From contig CM073328.1 of NCBI GenBank assembly GCA_037043015.1, forward strand, positions 12,249,495-12,313,494: a stretch of DNA of 64,000 bases. The letters run 5' to 3'. The stretch comes from Bryum argenteum. Taxonomy: Eukaryota > Streptophyta > Bryopsida > Bryales > Bryaceae. This document shows positions 54,540-64,000 of the stretch, one piece after another. The translations under genes and the position numbers were made by a program. The notes under the pieces were generated by a model. That model did not search any database. It had not been told where the DNA came from and was given only the letters and a program-made list of their open reading frames with translations. Position 1 is the stretch's first letter, and each line of letters opens with the position of its first letter.

Positions 54540-55890
54540 GCAAAAATAAATTTTTATGTAAAGAAACTTCCTAAAATCCTAGACTGAAGTAATTCATAAT
54601 CAATAAACTTCCATTTAAATTTCTTACTTGAAAACAAAGATTATTTACCGATGCCCTCAAGTTCAAACCTTTAAAATATCTGATAAGTTGCTTAGCGATC
54701 TCTAATGAGTGGCTGATGTAATTTAGTGGCTAATAGCTACAAAGTCGGAGCAAAGGGTTTAGGGTTTAAAGTTTAGGCTTTAGGCTTTAGAGATTGTACG
54801 TAGTTGTTTAAACTATTATAAACTATTGTAAAGGTTTTGTAAATATACGTGTAATTATTTTATTGGTGCAGTGTGATCTTGAGCGGAATATTTATGCAAT
54901 TAATATAATTGTCAAGTTTAGAGAGAGAGTAATGAACCTTTTGTTACAAATTAATTGGATTTAAGAATATTATTTGAGATAGTCAGTACATGTTAAAATC
55001 TGGTAAATTCTCAAGATAAAATCTTATAATACGTTTGACTTCTTGAATGAGTTTAAATATCTTTAAGTATGAAGTGCAGTCTAATATTTAGTTACATTGT
55101 AACAATATTGTAAAGAAAGTTAGGGTTTATTGTTGCTATTTTTGACTTGTGATTGTAATTGCAATGTTTTTTGTGCTGATCTGTGTAGGTTTTTTTAACT
55201 GATATGTTTTTGGATTATACATGCGGAAATATATTTGGGTTTGTGGTTATGAAAAAGCACCAACAACGACAACAACAGCAGAGCTAGTTGCAGTAGCAGA
55301 AGCAAATAATACATGTGTAATGTAATATGATTATGATTTATGTTCATGTTCAAGTGATAAATGTCTCATGTCTCATATTCATGGGAAGTATGATACTTAT
55401 TCTGGATTAAGGATAAACAATAAATGTATTATGACGCCCCGTACTTGTTTGTGTGTGTATGTTTTGTTTGGTTAAATACCAGTTGTCCAGTTCTAGCTCA
55501 CAAGTTGGGCCGTGGGGGGGTGTATCCAATATGATTTTCCAAGCAATAGACACCTTAAAAAACCCTCTAGACAATCATTTCAATCATTCCAAGATGAACC
55601 CCAAATTCCCGATTTTCAAACCTAAATGCATAAATTCAGCCTAAAAATTATAACAACGCTTCCGCACTACCCTTACACGTGGGCACACTAGCATCTAATC
55701 ATTCAAAACAACAAAGGCAAGCAAGGCACAAACATCCCAACCAAGGCAAAAATCAAAAACAAGAGTATACAACACAAATTAAATTAACACAACTAATTTT
55801 TAGGCAAAGAATTTGCCATTTTTTAAGAATAGGTTTATAAACTCTACCGTATTGAACCCACAAAACCTAGCAAAAAGAACAATGCATAAA
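54540..55890. other. Intergenic, nothing recognised
   Basis: AT-rich. A short GGGTTTAGGGTTTA-type run lies at about 54756-54785, and a CAA/CAG-rich patch at about 55258-55305. No gene is supported. Confidence 0.4.
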
Positions 55891-56070
55891 AGAGCAAAAA
55901 AGAAAGAAGAAGAAGATCCCTCTGAAATATCACCCTGTCCACCCTCCGTAATATCACGATATCACGTAGAGAGGACAGGGCTTCGATGAGGAAGACGGAG
56001 ACGTGCACAGCAAAGTAGGAGCTATCATTCTGAATGAAAGTCACATAGAGGGCTTACCATTGAAAATTAA

Positions 56071-56313
56071 CTACTTTCTACTGCTACAAGTCTTACAAAA
56101 CCGTGGGCTTCTGCTACTTTTTGCTATCAACAGAACATCTCTCTCTCTCAAATAACCCAAGAGCTCTTCCTTTTCTTCGTACATTAACTCTACTGAAGAA
56201 ATCACATCTACTGATGGAATCACTTCTGCCGCTTCCATCATACATTTACGTTGACAAGAACCGCCAAGCTGCAGGTGATAGGTGAGCGCTTGAGATAGTG
56301 GCGTACTAGACAA
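56071..56313 (-). CDS. Possible exon of an unrecognised gene
   Basis: After an acceptor CACCTGCAG (about 56274) the minus strand is open through LGGSCQRKCMMEAAEVIPSV, ELMYEEKEELLGYLRERDVL and LIAKSSR. The composition is protein-like and a 5' region with CTCAAACCCTAAAC lies upstream, but there is no recognisable domain. It could equally be a 5' leader ORF. Confidence 0.3.
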   Translation of the reverse strand: MSSTPLSQALTYHLQLGGSCQRKCMMEAAEVIPSVDVISSVELMYEEKEELLGYLRERDVLLIAKSSRSPRFCKTCSSRK

Positions 56314-56335
56314 ATTCGTTATTCAGGAACTGCGT

Positions 56336-56690
56336 AAGCCTAAGTCGGAGACCTCAAACCCTAAACTCATTTGAGATTGAAGGACCACTCAGGCTCCTGT
56401 CGATCAGGAGCTAGAATGCTTCGCGTCTCTAACTGGCATTTTCACTTTCAGATATTGCAACACTCGTCCAGTCCAATCACTAGATCTACTAGTATAAACT
56501 AAAGAAAACAAACAGGTTCCAGAACAAGAACAAGGGAGGGTTTAAGTCGGTTAAAACCCTAGTTTCCTCTTTCAACATTATAGTGCCACTCAGGCACAAT
56601 CAATACTACCAGAATGCCTATTTTCGCACTCTGGAAACTGAAATACTGACTTGTTTCAGTCACTGAATCTGCTAAACCACAAATTGATTT
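56336..56690. repeat. Diverged tandem duplication of about 190 bp
   Basis: The two units share in order TAAGTCGG, AAACCCTA, CCACTCAGGC, CAGAATGC-like, TCTCTAACTGGCATTTTC-like and AGTC..TCACT(A/G)(G/A)ATCT. The unit junction is near 56525. It lies upstream of the possible exon at 56071-56313. Positions 56691-57100 hold a TTAAACCCTAATACTGAG phrase, possibly promoter-proximal, and nothing else certain. Confidence 0.5.
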
Positions 56691-57109
56691 CCGAACCAAG
56701 ACGAGCAAATTCTCATCCTGCGATCAACACTCTGTAACTGTCGAATTTCACGAAATTTCTCGTTCGAGAAGCTAATGTCGCCATTTCAGAGTAAATTGAA
56801 AATTTGGAATGCAGTGAATGTACCTGGTGCAGCGATGCGGAAAGATTACCAAGAGCCAAAAAGGCGCAATTGAATGGAATCAGCTCCTCAATCTTTGTTT
56901 CATCTCTCCCTTAAATGAAGAATCCGTGCGCAATTTTGATGATTCGGACTGCTGATCGGCGAGTAGCACCGAAGAAATCGTGAAAACGATTTGATTGAGC
57001 CTTAAACCCTAATACTGAGTTATCGGAAACATTCGGACATGAATACTGTACGAAGAAGACAAATGAGATTTCTTTTTAATCCGAGATATTTTGATTTTGA
57101 ATTTTTAGC

Positions 57110-57310
57110 ATAGGGATGTTATCAAAGCAGGTAATATTAGTGCATGGGGGAAATAAGTAGAAAGCTAAAGCAAGTGGAATCATCAGTTTTGGACTTTTCT
57201 ACAATGAGTTATGATTTTTTGAAGTTGGAAATATGGGTATTCCTAAATTGGTGCCCTAAAGTGACACCCTCGAAAGTTTGCAGTGAGTATACAGCCAAGA
57301 TATTCAAAAG
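57110..57310 (+). repeat. Dispersed repeat, second copy of 17280-17500
   Basis: Shared order: TAGGGATGTTA, AAATAAGTAGAAAG-like, GCAAGTGGAATCATCAGTTT, TTTTTGAAGTTGGAAATA, CCTAAAGT and GTTTGCAGTGAGT. A 69-codon ORF (57144-57353) is open here but not in the other copy. Probably a decayed transposon segment. Confidence 0.65.
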
Positions 57311-57359
57311 ATCCTCTTTGTCAAAATCCAATAAACGCCCATATCGTATTTGAGGGGTG

Positions 57360-58200
57360 AGGCACATGCCACACCATTGAGAAGAATGACTGAGTCTAGT
57401 TTTATAAGTTATTGTATGTAACCAAGACATTAATACAATTGTATTTGTTCAATTTCCAAAAATTTGTTTATGTGCACTTTTTACACATTTGAAGGCACTC
57501 TTAACAAAACCAACGTTCTAATTAGATTTAGACCAATACTTTGTTATAATCTTAGAAGAAAACTTGATACAACACTATCATAGTTACATTGAACATAGAG
57601 AAATTTTCATACAAGGGAACACTTCTATAAAATACATTTAGTTAGGAGAAGCATCGCAAAATATTTGCAATAAGGAGAAAGATAATTTTAGATATGGATA
57701 ACATTGAAGAAAACATTTCAAAGCTTTTTGAAGCAATGAATAACTAAATAAATGTTGTACAAATATATATATGTGTTGGTTTTCAAAGAATGCTAACGTG
57801 GTCGAATGATGAGACACTCTAAAACTATAAATCGTTCACTCATATATATATGTATATTCAAGGGCAATTTTAATACTTGTGAACACTTTCATAAAATACT
57901 CCAACTAAACAATGGGCTAACTCTCACTATGACCGTGCCAACACGCTAGCCAACAAGCAGGGAGATTGTTCAAGAAGAAGCTCCTCCGATCAAGTACACA
58001 TCTATATAGACTCCCAGCCACTGCCACACCCGCCGGACAGTACAATCTCCAGCCACACAGATTTCCCACTTCTACACTTTTTTGCTCGCTCTGGCTCTAA
58101 GAAAGTATCAATCAATACAAGAACAGACAGCTAGCACGACGCTCCCAGTATTGTAGCTTGCTAGCTAGCTAGATTGCTCGGTAATGAGTGAAAACATTCC
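57360..58200. other. Intergenic, with a possible TATA box at 58003-58009
   Basis: Mostly AT-rich to 57900, then moderate GC. TCTATATAGAC at 58001-58011 is a palindromic TATA-like site usable on either strand, followed on + by CA-rich leader-like sequence. A GCTTGCTAGCTAGCTAG run lies at about 58157-58172. Confidence 0.35.
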
Positions 58201-58204
58201 AAAA

Positions 58205-58640
58205 GGAGCGGAGTGAGGGTCGCTTGCTGGGCCGCGGGAGAGTTAATACGGAGTGGGACCTGACCACCATGCGTAGAGAAAGCGAGTGAGCGTCGCACGC
58301 TGCGCCGAGCGGGCGAGTTAAAACGGAGAGGGACCCGGCCACCATTTGCCAAAGAAGCGTGCACGTTGGGCCGGACCGGCGACTTGAAACGGAGTGGATC
58401 TCGCCACCATGCGTAGAGGGAGCGAGTGAGGGTCGCACGCTCGGCCGGGCGGGCGAGTTAAAACTTAGTAGATCCCGGCCACCATGCGCAGTGGAGCGAA
58501 TGAGGGTCGCACGTAGGGCCGGGCGCGCGAGTTAAAACGGAGTGGGACCCTGCCATGCGCAGAAGGAGCAAGTGAGGGTCACACGCTGGGCCGGGCGGGC
58601 GAGTTCAAACACTGTGAGACCCAACCACCATGCGCACAGA
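58205..58640 (+). repeat. Six GC-rich tandem units (65-76 bp) ahead of a TATA box
   Basis: Each unit contains AGCGAGTGAGGGTCGCACGC, a GGGCCGGGCGGGCGAGTT-like core, AAAACGGAGTGGGACC and CCACCATGCGCAGAG, with substitutions and small deletions. They are strongly GC-rich in an AT-rich neighbourhood. Open frames over them (58161-58438, minus) are by-products. The placement right before TATATAA (58646) suggests promoter-proximal elements. Confidence 0.85.
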
Positions 58641-58645
58641 GCCTC

Positions 58646-58652
58646 TATATAA
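58646..58652 (+). promoter_or_regulatory. TATA box (TATATAA) next to the GC-rich repeats
   Basis: CCTCTATATAAGTAATCACA matches a strong plant TATA context, followed by a C/T/A-rich leader (CACACCATATC) and an ATG at 58714. Only a 15-codon ORF (MGQLRKKVFCPPQAL) follows before a TGA, and it overlaps the hairpin at 58738-58788. Confidence 0.5.
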
Positions 58653-58737
58653 GTAATCACACCCCTTCCTTCACTTCATACTCACACCATATCTATTTAT
58701 CCTTATCTAAAATATGGGCCAATTGCGGAAGAAGGTG

Positions 58738-58788
58738 TTTTGCCCTCCTCAGGCCCTTTGATCGCCTTGAGGCTTAAGGAGGGCAAAA
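58738..58788 (+). ncRNA. 51-nt hairpin downstream of the TATA box (candidate small RNA or terminator)
   Basis: Arms TTTTGCCCTCCT (58738-58749) and AGGAGGGCAAAA (58777-58788) pair perfectly over 12 bp. Inside, CCTCAGGC can alternatively pair with GCCTTGAGG. The unit lies about 90 bases past a TATA box. It could be a short structured transcript, a foldback repeat or a transcription terminator. A 33-base phrase (AAAAGTATAAGTAAATAGAG core) is then repeated twice at about 58798-58855. Confidence 0.4.
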
Positions 58789-58846
58789 AGATAACCAAAA
58801 GTATAAGTAAATAGAGAAGAAAGTATCCAAAAGTATAAGTAAATAG

Positions 58847-59662
58847 AGAAGATAGTAGTCATATTTCAATTTCTAAATCACTTAATCCAATGGAGTAACT
58901 TAAGATGAGATAGATAGATAAAAACTCCGGTCCTATTTACAGGGCCGACGTGAATAAAGTGTCTGTTCGTCATACCAATGAACCGGTGCCCATCGGACAG
59001 GGGCCATTGATGCACGACTACTCACCCCTTTCGGGAAAACTTAAGATGACTATGTAGTCCAAGTTAGAGATGTTGATTTGATTGAGAGATTTTGAATCTT
59101 TTTCAACTATCAACCATTAAATCTTCAACTCTTATTATTAATAAGAATGGTTGTAGTGATAATTAAAAAGTTTATGAAGCCATACAATTATTTTGATTTG
59201 ACTAAGGCTATCATTGTTTGTTTACCATAAAATACATTTAGAAGTTTCCTCATTTTTTGGTAGATGGATTATTGTAGGAAGTTACCTCATGTTTACTCCC
59301 AATTAAGAGAATGAACAATTTACACCAAAATAATGACCTTATGAATTGTGAGTTTTTGAGATTAATAATTTGCATGATAAAGGATTGTGGTTTAAGAGTG
59401 ACCATTTATCAATTTGTAGCATTTAAAATATATGGAAATCTATATCTTTTATCAGCATCTATCATTTATTGTATGGCTTAATAAACTTTCTATCTACCAC
59501 TGTTATTAATAAGTTGACTTCAAGATTTGATGGTTAGATTGTTACGATCAATCCAAAATTTCTCAATCAAATCAACATTTCTAACTTTGACTTCATAGTC
59601 ACCTTAAGTTACTCCATTGGATTAAAAGATTTAAATATTGAAACATGATTACTTTCTTCTCT
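58847..59662. mobile_element. Long inverted-repeat element (foldback/MITE) with a small nested insertion
   Basis: The left arm (58847-58908 then 59030-59165) contains AATCCAATGGAGTAACTTAAG, GATGACTATG, TTGATTTGATTGAGA and AACCATTAAATCTTCAA. The right arm (59466-59662) carries their inverses (TTGAAGATTTGATGGTT-like, TCTCAATCAAATCAACATTT, CACCTTAAGTTACTCCATTGG). The left arm is broken at 58909-59029 by a 121-bp insertion flanked by AACTTAAGATGA on both sides. That insertion matches about 17070-17165 (GACGTGAATAAAGTGTCTGT). No ORF. Confidence 0.7.
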
Positions 59663-59669
59663 TTTCTTT

Positions 59670-61054
59670 AATACTTTGGACTAGCTTAATTCAAACAATT
59701 GGGTATTAAACAAATGCTTATTTTAGATTGAAACAAAATTACAAAATTCTAGAGATTAGACATGAAACTATATAAACATGACTTATTTGCCAAGTAAGTT
59801 CTTGCACCAACCGAGGACTTTTATAAATATTTCAACTAAAGTTGATGCAATACATTACCTTTTGCATGTAAAAGTTGATAATGAGTTTAAAAATATAACT
59901 TATAGAAAAGATGCATTCTATGTATGCATCTTATTTTCCAATAACTGCCAACATGTAACAATTGTTTGACATTTGTCAAGCTTCAAAGATTCGAATTTGG
60001 GAAATCAAGGTCACTACATCACATAAAGTGCAAGAAGAGGAAACTCTATGATAATGTCCCATCAACTTTGACTCATGCACCATAAAATTTTGAAAAAAGA
60101 AATGGTAACCACACAAAGAAACAAAGCGATAGGACTAAAATTTCTTTGAGGCTAGCCCTACCACTTGTCCATTTTGACCCCTAAACGTTAATCTTAACGT
60201 AATGAGATGCGACTTTTCTTTGACGCTTCACCAAAGCAACACAACTCGTATAAAGATTATATGATTTAAGGATAAAGTTTGATTATAGTAGTAATTGTCA
60301 AAGTTAGACTAATAAAGACTATTTATTTCATTCAGCTTAAGCCTCCCTCCTACGAAACTCCAAATTTTGTTGCTACCAACTTTCTTAATATATATGAGCC
60401 AATAACCCAAACATCACGAGAAACCAACAAACCTATGCATCTCCGAAATAGAGAAATCTTCCTTTCAAGTACACCTCAGTTAAAATTTTGCAAGAATCTT
60501 GGTTGTCAAATCATGAATGCACCTATACACTTCCAACTATCTAATATTTTAAAATTTTGTGCCTTGTGGAAAATTCTAAGACTTGAGGGGCAACCTTCTA
60601 GATACTTTCCGAATTCATGGAAATTGTTTCCATGGCAACTTTCAACGCCAAAACCAAGAAATTCGTTCGGTTATTAACCAACTGATAGGACCCAAATTAA
60701 ATAACAATGCAATCTCATAAAACAGGCAAACCGGTTCCATGGCGAGATTTCTGACAATCCTTTTCAACTGGGCCCCAGAGGCATGAAATATGCACTTTAA
60801 GGATGATTATCATCCATTGAGGATGATATCTATTCACGTCGTAATTTGGGCTTGGATCTATCATTCATGATGGATGAAAAAGTCTCAATCGAGAACCCAG
60901 GACCGTGGATGAGGATCTAGATTCCAGGCAAGATCTGAGTCGGCTTGCTTTTTTTGGATGATAAATCTGCCCGATTGGACGCCATTATTTCTCTTTGGCA
61001 CATTGTGCCCTCTACCGACGGGAATATGCTCACCCATTCTCTCTCCATTAAGAG

Positions 61055-61055
<1 letters not shown>
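59670..61055. other. Intergenic, a few unassigned ORFs
   Basis: A 132-codon plus ORF at 60279-60677 and a 63-codon ORF at 59778-59969 show no motif or splice logic. ACGTTAATCTTAACGT (about 60185) is a short palindrome. Nothing else is supported. Confidence 0.35.

Positions 61056-61061
<6 letters not shown>

Positions 61062-61087
<26 letters not shown>
61062..61087. repeat. (AT)n microsatellite
   Basis: About 13 AT units follow a short CACACACA run. Positions 61088-61270 are plain AT-rich DNA. Confidence 0.9.
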
Positions 61088-61439
61088 CCTCTTTAATATC
61101 ACCCCTTACAATCTCTTACTATTGGATTTGAAGTCCTTTTAGTTTGTAATGCAATGAAGGTAGAGAATACTTTTGCATTATAAAAATACAACATAGGGGA
61201 TTGTTGGGGAAAGACTTATTCGAAAATAACAAGGATGTAGATTGAGTGGCTAAATTTCAATAAACAAAAAGGCTTAAACACAAGGAGTCGTGTCACCTGT
61301 TGTATACACGACTAAGAAATTCGTGACAACGATCTGGCACATCAAACCGAGTTGTGTGCCAGATTGATTTGCCAGGTCTTTGTCACGAATTCCTCTGCAT
61401 GGCTGTAGTTGTAGTTGTGCGTGAACTACATGAAGACGT

Positions 61440-61830
61440 TGGTGGCGCGCACCACGCATCACGTGAATTTCTCCCTCGCGCGCACCTCGCATTGCGTGAA
61501 TTCCTCCCTTACACGCACGCCCTCTCTTACGCGCAACGTCTCCCTTGCGCACACCCGCTCCCTTGTGCGCAACGTCTCCCTTGCGCGCACCTTCTCCCTT
61601 GCGCGCACCTCCTCCTCCCTTGCGCGCACTTTGCTCCCCTGCACGCGCACTTTGGCTCCTCAAGACACCAACTCCTTCATGCGCAAGACTTGCTCCGTTG
61701 CGCGCACCTGCTCCCTTGCACGCACTTGCTCCGTTGCGCGCACCTACTCCCTTGCACGCACTTGCTCCGTTGCGCGCACCTGCTCCCTTGCACGCACTTG
61801 CTCCGTTGCACGCACCTCGCATTACGTGTA
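61440..61830. repeat. GCGCAC-rich minisatellite with 36-bp higher-order units
   Basis: Perfect-looking 36-bp units (CTTGCTCCGTTGCGCGCACC then TGCTCCCTTGCACGCA) begin at 61689, 61725 and 61761, with a partial fourth at 61797. Upstream are variants of a 15-18-bp subunit (CTCCCTTGCGCGCAC). Because 36 is divisible by three, several frames stay open on both strands (up to 186 codons), giving repetitive peptides such as ASACKGAGARNG. I regard these as by-products rather than genes. Positions 61831-62070 hold nothing recognised. Confidence 0.85.
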
Positions 61831-62077
61831 CTCCTCCCTAGCATTGTAGCATCGGTGCTCTCGCAGCCATTTCCTACAGAGTTGCAACAGCAGTTTGTTA
61901 ACATTTGCACGTAGACCTTCTCCAACAAGGTATGCTTCCATATTAGCACAAGTATCCATCAATTTCTAGTAGAAGATTCTTAGGGTCAGGATGGTTTCCG
62001 CAGCCCCTGCCCAAAATGAAATTTGTCTTCAAAAGTTTACAGGACTGTAAGAACTCGTTGTTGTGTTTGACTATTGT

Positions 62078-62350
62078 AGCGTTTACACTCCCTGCCGCTC
62101 CTGCTGGGCCTGCTAAGCAGTTTCATTTACACGGCCTGCCCTAGAACAACCATAGCTATCCATTTCTTTGCACAGAATCCGCGATACGACAAATGAATTT
62201 TTTTTGGATTATTCGCTGCCTGGTGGGTCTGCTGCCGCAGCGCAGCTGCTCCTAGGACTTCAGCTACTTGCGAGCCAGCTAATGCGGAGTCACAACTTCA
62301 AGCTGAAAATAGTAACTCCCAGCAGTAGCGGCAGGGAGTGTAAACGCACT
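62078..62350. mobile_element. MITE of about 270 bp with 30-bp inverted ends
   Basis: The left end GCGTTTACACTCCCTGCCGC followed by TCCTGCTGGG is matched inverted at the right (CCCAGCAGTAGCGGCAGGGA then GTGTAAACGC) with one mismatch over about 30 bases. The flanks ACTATTGT and ACTATGTG resemble a degraded 8-bp duplication (hAT-like, weak). No transposase. Confidence 0.75.
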
Positions 62351-62936
62351 ATGTGTCTCGTTCCCTTCGTTGTCGTCGAGAGAGATTTCTTTCGGGCGCT
62401 AGCAATTCTTGTGAATTGCTCTTATTGTAGTTCGTTTCCGGGTCCGTGATCGCTCGATCATGCACGGGACAGTATACGCTCGCTAGAACAAGAGCATTTG
62501 CCTTTTCAAGCTGTTTTACTCTCTGATCTCCGCTCCCTTCTTAATTTATAAAGCCATTTACGCTCCCTTTTCGCGCAATTGATGCTACAAATTTCGCGCA
62601 ATTCCATTTGGTGTAATCGCGCAGATAGGAGAAAGCTCTAAATTGCCATAGCTGTTTCGTGCTGAGCGAGTTTTTTTTGTGTAGCAGCAGCCTCGTTCTT
62701 TTCTCTTGCAGTATTTTTCTCAGTCTTTATTTCGCATGGTTTTTCTCTTCCTTTTAGAAACTTCAGAGAATTCGAATTCTCGCCAATTGCGCTTGTGATC
62801 GCCTCACAGATCATCCTCCGATGAGAATGTTTATGAGTACAGCGATGGACTTGGAATCGATCATCCGCATTTCCTTTCTCTAGAGTTAGGGTCTTGTAGC
62901 TTGAGTCCTCGCTCAGATCACCTGTGAATTGATGCA

Positions 62937-62956
62937 ATGGCTCGCGAACGCATTCG
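62937..62956 (+). CDS. Possible first coding exon of a disrupted gene
   Basis: A GC-balanced 5' leader-like region (about 62500-62936) leads to ATG GCT CGC GAA CGC ATT CG followed by a strong donor GTAAGT (MARERIR). No later exon is found before the decayed KAE1 piece at 63.1 kb, so the gene is either broken or continues beyond the window. Identity unknown. Confidence 0.3.
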
Positions 62957-63127
62957 GTAAGTCGCCCTCTTTCACATCACGATTTTTAAAATGTTTTGTC
63001 TCTGTCTTTTGGTGAATTGTCGATCGCATTGCGAGTCGAGGGTTTATGGTTGCTGCATTTCACATGATGGTGTAAGGCATTTTACTTTTTACACGGCTGC
63101 ATGCACGAGGGATAACGCGTGTGTGTG

Positions 63128-63342
63128 GGGTAAGCGTTCGTAGCAGCTATCAAGGAGGATGGAGGAGGGATAATGAGCTTCTAATTTTTTGATGTATAGA
63201 AATTAAATGCCAAGGAGTAGGCTTCCAAGGGTAACTTGGGGGCGCAGACCTCAAATTCGAATTCGAGATTATCAAGAACGGCCTTGGGAGGTCCCTACGG
63301 ATTCTAGGGTGCCTCCTTGGTAGCTGCCACGAACCATTGCCC
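63128..63342. mobile_element. 215-bp Mutator-type MITE, copy 2 (inverted)
   Basis: It has the same length as the copy at 49540-49754 but reversed. The ends are GGGTAAGCGTTCGTAGCAGC and, inverted, GGGCAATGGTTCGTGGCAGC. It interrupts the decayed KAE1 exon with a 9-bp duplication (GTGTGTGTG / GTGTGCGTG, one change). Confidence 0.92.
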
Positions 63343-63522
63343 GTGTGCGTGGTGATGCTCCGCTGTGTGGGGGGGTAGAAAGTCGTGGCTGGGAGGTGTG
63401 ATGTATGTGTGACGAGGGTTCGCGAGTATGGTCCCATTGTTGTCTACTATTCCTACTCCTATCTTGTCCGTTGAGCTCTCCAATCCCAGCGCAATCATCG
63501 TGCTAACTCCTGCACAACCGTA

Positions 63523-63868
63523 ACTACTCCTTGTAAATTAACCTTTGATGTCTGGGAGGCTCTCCCTTCGTGGAACGACCTTGAGCATTGTAGCTTCATA
63601 TAGGCTCATAGAGAATTCGCTGTGAGAAAATCTCACAGGAAATTCTCTGTGAGCCTATATGAAGCTACAATTAATTCCCTCTGAGAGAAGCGTACGTCAG
63701 CCGAAGTGTCGATTCTGCCCGAACCTGCCCAGGGTTTCAGGGAGTAGTTACGCCGGGGGAGGTCCCCATCGTTGGGACTCCCGGCGAGTTCGTGACCCTC
63801 TCTCGTTGGGCTCCCGCCATCCTCAGGTCGGGTCCCTCATAGGCCGGGAGTCCCTCCGGGCCTCCCCC
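63523..63868. mobile_element. Insertion with 83-bp palindrome in the third KAE1 copy
   Basis: It splits the KAE1 leader between GCACAACC and AACAATCGC. It contains an almost perfect hairpin at 63588-63670 (TTGTAGCTTCATATAGGCTC paired with GAGCCTATATGAAGCTACAA, plus inner GAGAATTC/GAAATTCTC and TGTGAGA/TCTCACA). A GC-rich tail (GGGACTCCCGGCGAG, GGCCGGGAGTCCCTCCGG) follows. The short phrase GTAACTACTCC at its left recurs inverted at about 63740. Element class unknown. Confidence 0.65.
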
Positions 63869-64000
63869 TTTACAACAATCGCTTGTTAGAAGCCGGCTTC
63901 TGAACCTCCAGTATCACAAGTTTCATTCACGAAGCATATTGGAAAAAGTGAAGGCGCACAAATACGAGCCTCAGAAAGGATACATAAGAAGTAGTTACCT

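Larger units (their letters stand above)
63095..63930 (-). pseudogene. Third, decayed KAE1 exon-1 copy with two insertions
   Basis: KAE1-related parts are 63095-63127, 63343-63522 and about 63869-63930. They match the KAE1 exon 1 start (minus: [20 protein letters not shown], then [16 protein letters not shown]) and its leader up to the GTATCACAAG phrase. Two insertions split it: a 215-bp MITE (63128-63342) and a 346-bp GC-rich block with a palindrome (63523-63868). Beyond 63925 the flank (AAGCATATTGGAAAAAGTGA, GGATACATAAGAAGTA) matches that of the 50.6-kb copy, not that of intact KAE1. Substitutions are more frequent than in copy 2, so it is older. Confidence 0.9.

Noticed and set aside
58161..58438. 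Minus ORFs rich in Ser/Arg over the GC-rich tandem units
   Set aside because: They are repetitive translation of a tandem repeat, and the frame changes between units.
60279..60677. 132-codon plus ORF
   Set aside because: No motif, no homologue that I recognise, biased AT-rich composition, no splice or promoter logic.
61274..61949. Five overlapping ORFs of 63-186 codons
   Set aside because: All are by-products of a minisatellite with a unit length divisible by three.
62638..62937. 99-codon minus ORF
   Set aside because: It overlaps a plus-strand leader-like region with an ATG and strong donor, and the peptide is Lys/Glu-rich without a family.
1..64000. CRISPR arrays, operons or bacterial defence genes
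   Set aside because: Direct repeats here are diverged, tandem without spacers, or transposon ends. Genes are spliced and plant-like.

Overview
The window is nuclear DNA of a land plant, most likely a non-seed plant (bryophyte, lycophyte or fern). The evidence is intron-bearing housekeeping genes typical of plants (mitochondrial malate dehydrogenase, plant-type COX5C, CPP1-like chloroplast protein, KAE1, UMP1, POT1-like exons), a nuclear tRNA-Pro, plant retrotransposons, and two broken microbial-type terpene synthase-like (MTPSL) genes, a family known from non-seed plants. I cannot name the species.

Layout. 0-4.3 kb: a frameshifted MTPSL gene, GC-rich degenerate repeats, and an old LINE reverse transcriptase split by a 612-bp element that sits exactly between two TTAA sites. 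4.9-16.7 kb: two direct copies of a gene for an unrecognised protein with two homologous helical domains. Copy A is frameshifted. Copy B is open but is cut by a very young Ty1/copia element (181-bp LTRs differing at one base, 5-bp target duplication, intact 1480-aa gag-pol). That element also carries, on its opposite strand, a 49-aa ORF that looks like an RNase H1 hybrid-binding (viroplasmin-type) domain. 18.7-19.4 kb: a second MTPSL remnant with an internal duplication.

21-34.5 kb is the gene-bearing core: CPP1-like (single exon, +), tRNA-Pro(TGG), a complete six-exon mitochondrial MDH (-), COX5C (+), and a complete four-exon KAE1 (-). The first KAE1 exon is joined in frame to a truncated UMP1 proteasome-assembly gene. 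A 631-bp piece of KAE1 (exon 1 with flanks) is repeated almost perfectly at 50.6 kb inside another gene, and a third, decayed, transposon-riddled copy lies at 63.1-63.9 kb.

37.3-48.8 kb is one L1-type LINE bounded by a 20-bp target duplication. It has ORF1, an unusual extra 230-aa ORF coupled to ORF2 by an ATGA overlap, and a 1716-codon endonuclease/RT ORF2. A 3.6-kb CACTA transposon sits in ORF1. The LINE frames contain six nonsense codons but no frameshift. 49-64 kb holds small MITEs with clean target duplications, MULE-derived repeats, an unrecognised spliced gene, POT1-like exons, a six-unit GC-rich tandem repeat next to a TATA box and a short hairpin, a 36-bp minisatellite, and long inverted repeats.

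The window is therefore a few conserved organelle and RNA-modification genes in a mobile-element landscape where host genes have been cut, copied and fused. I see no operon-like or defence system. The most novel items are the antisense RNase H1-type ORF in the copia element, the three-ORF LINE, the KAE1 exon duplications with the UMP1 junction, and the TTAA-flanked element.
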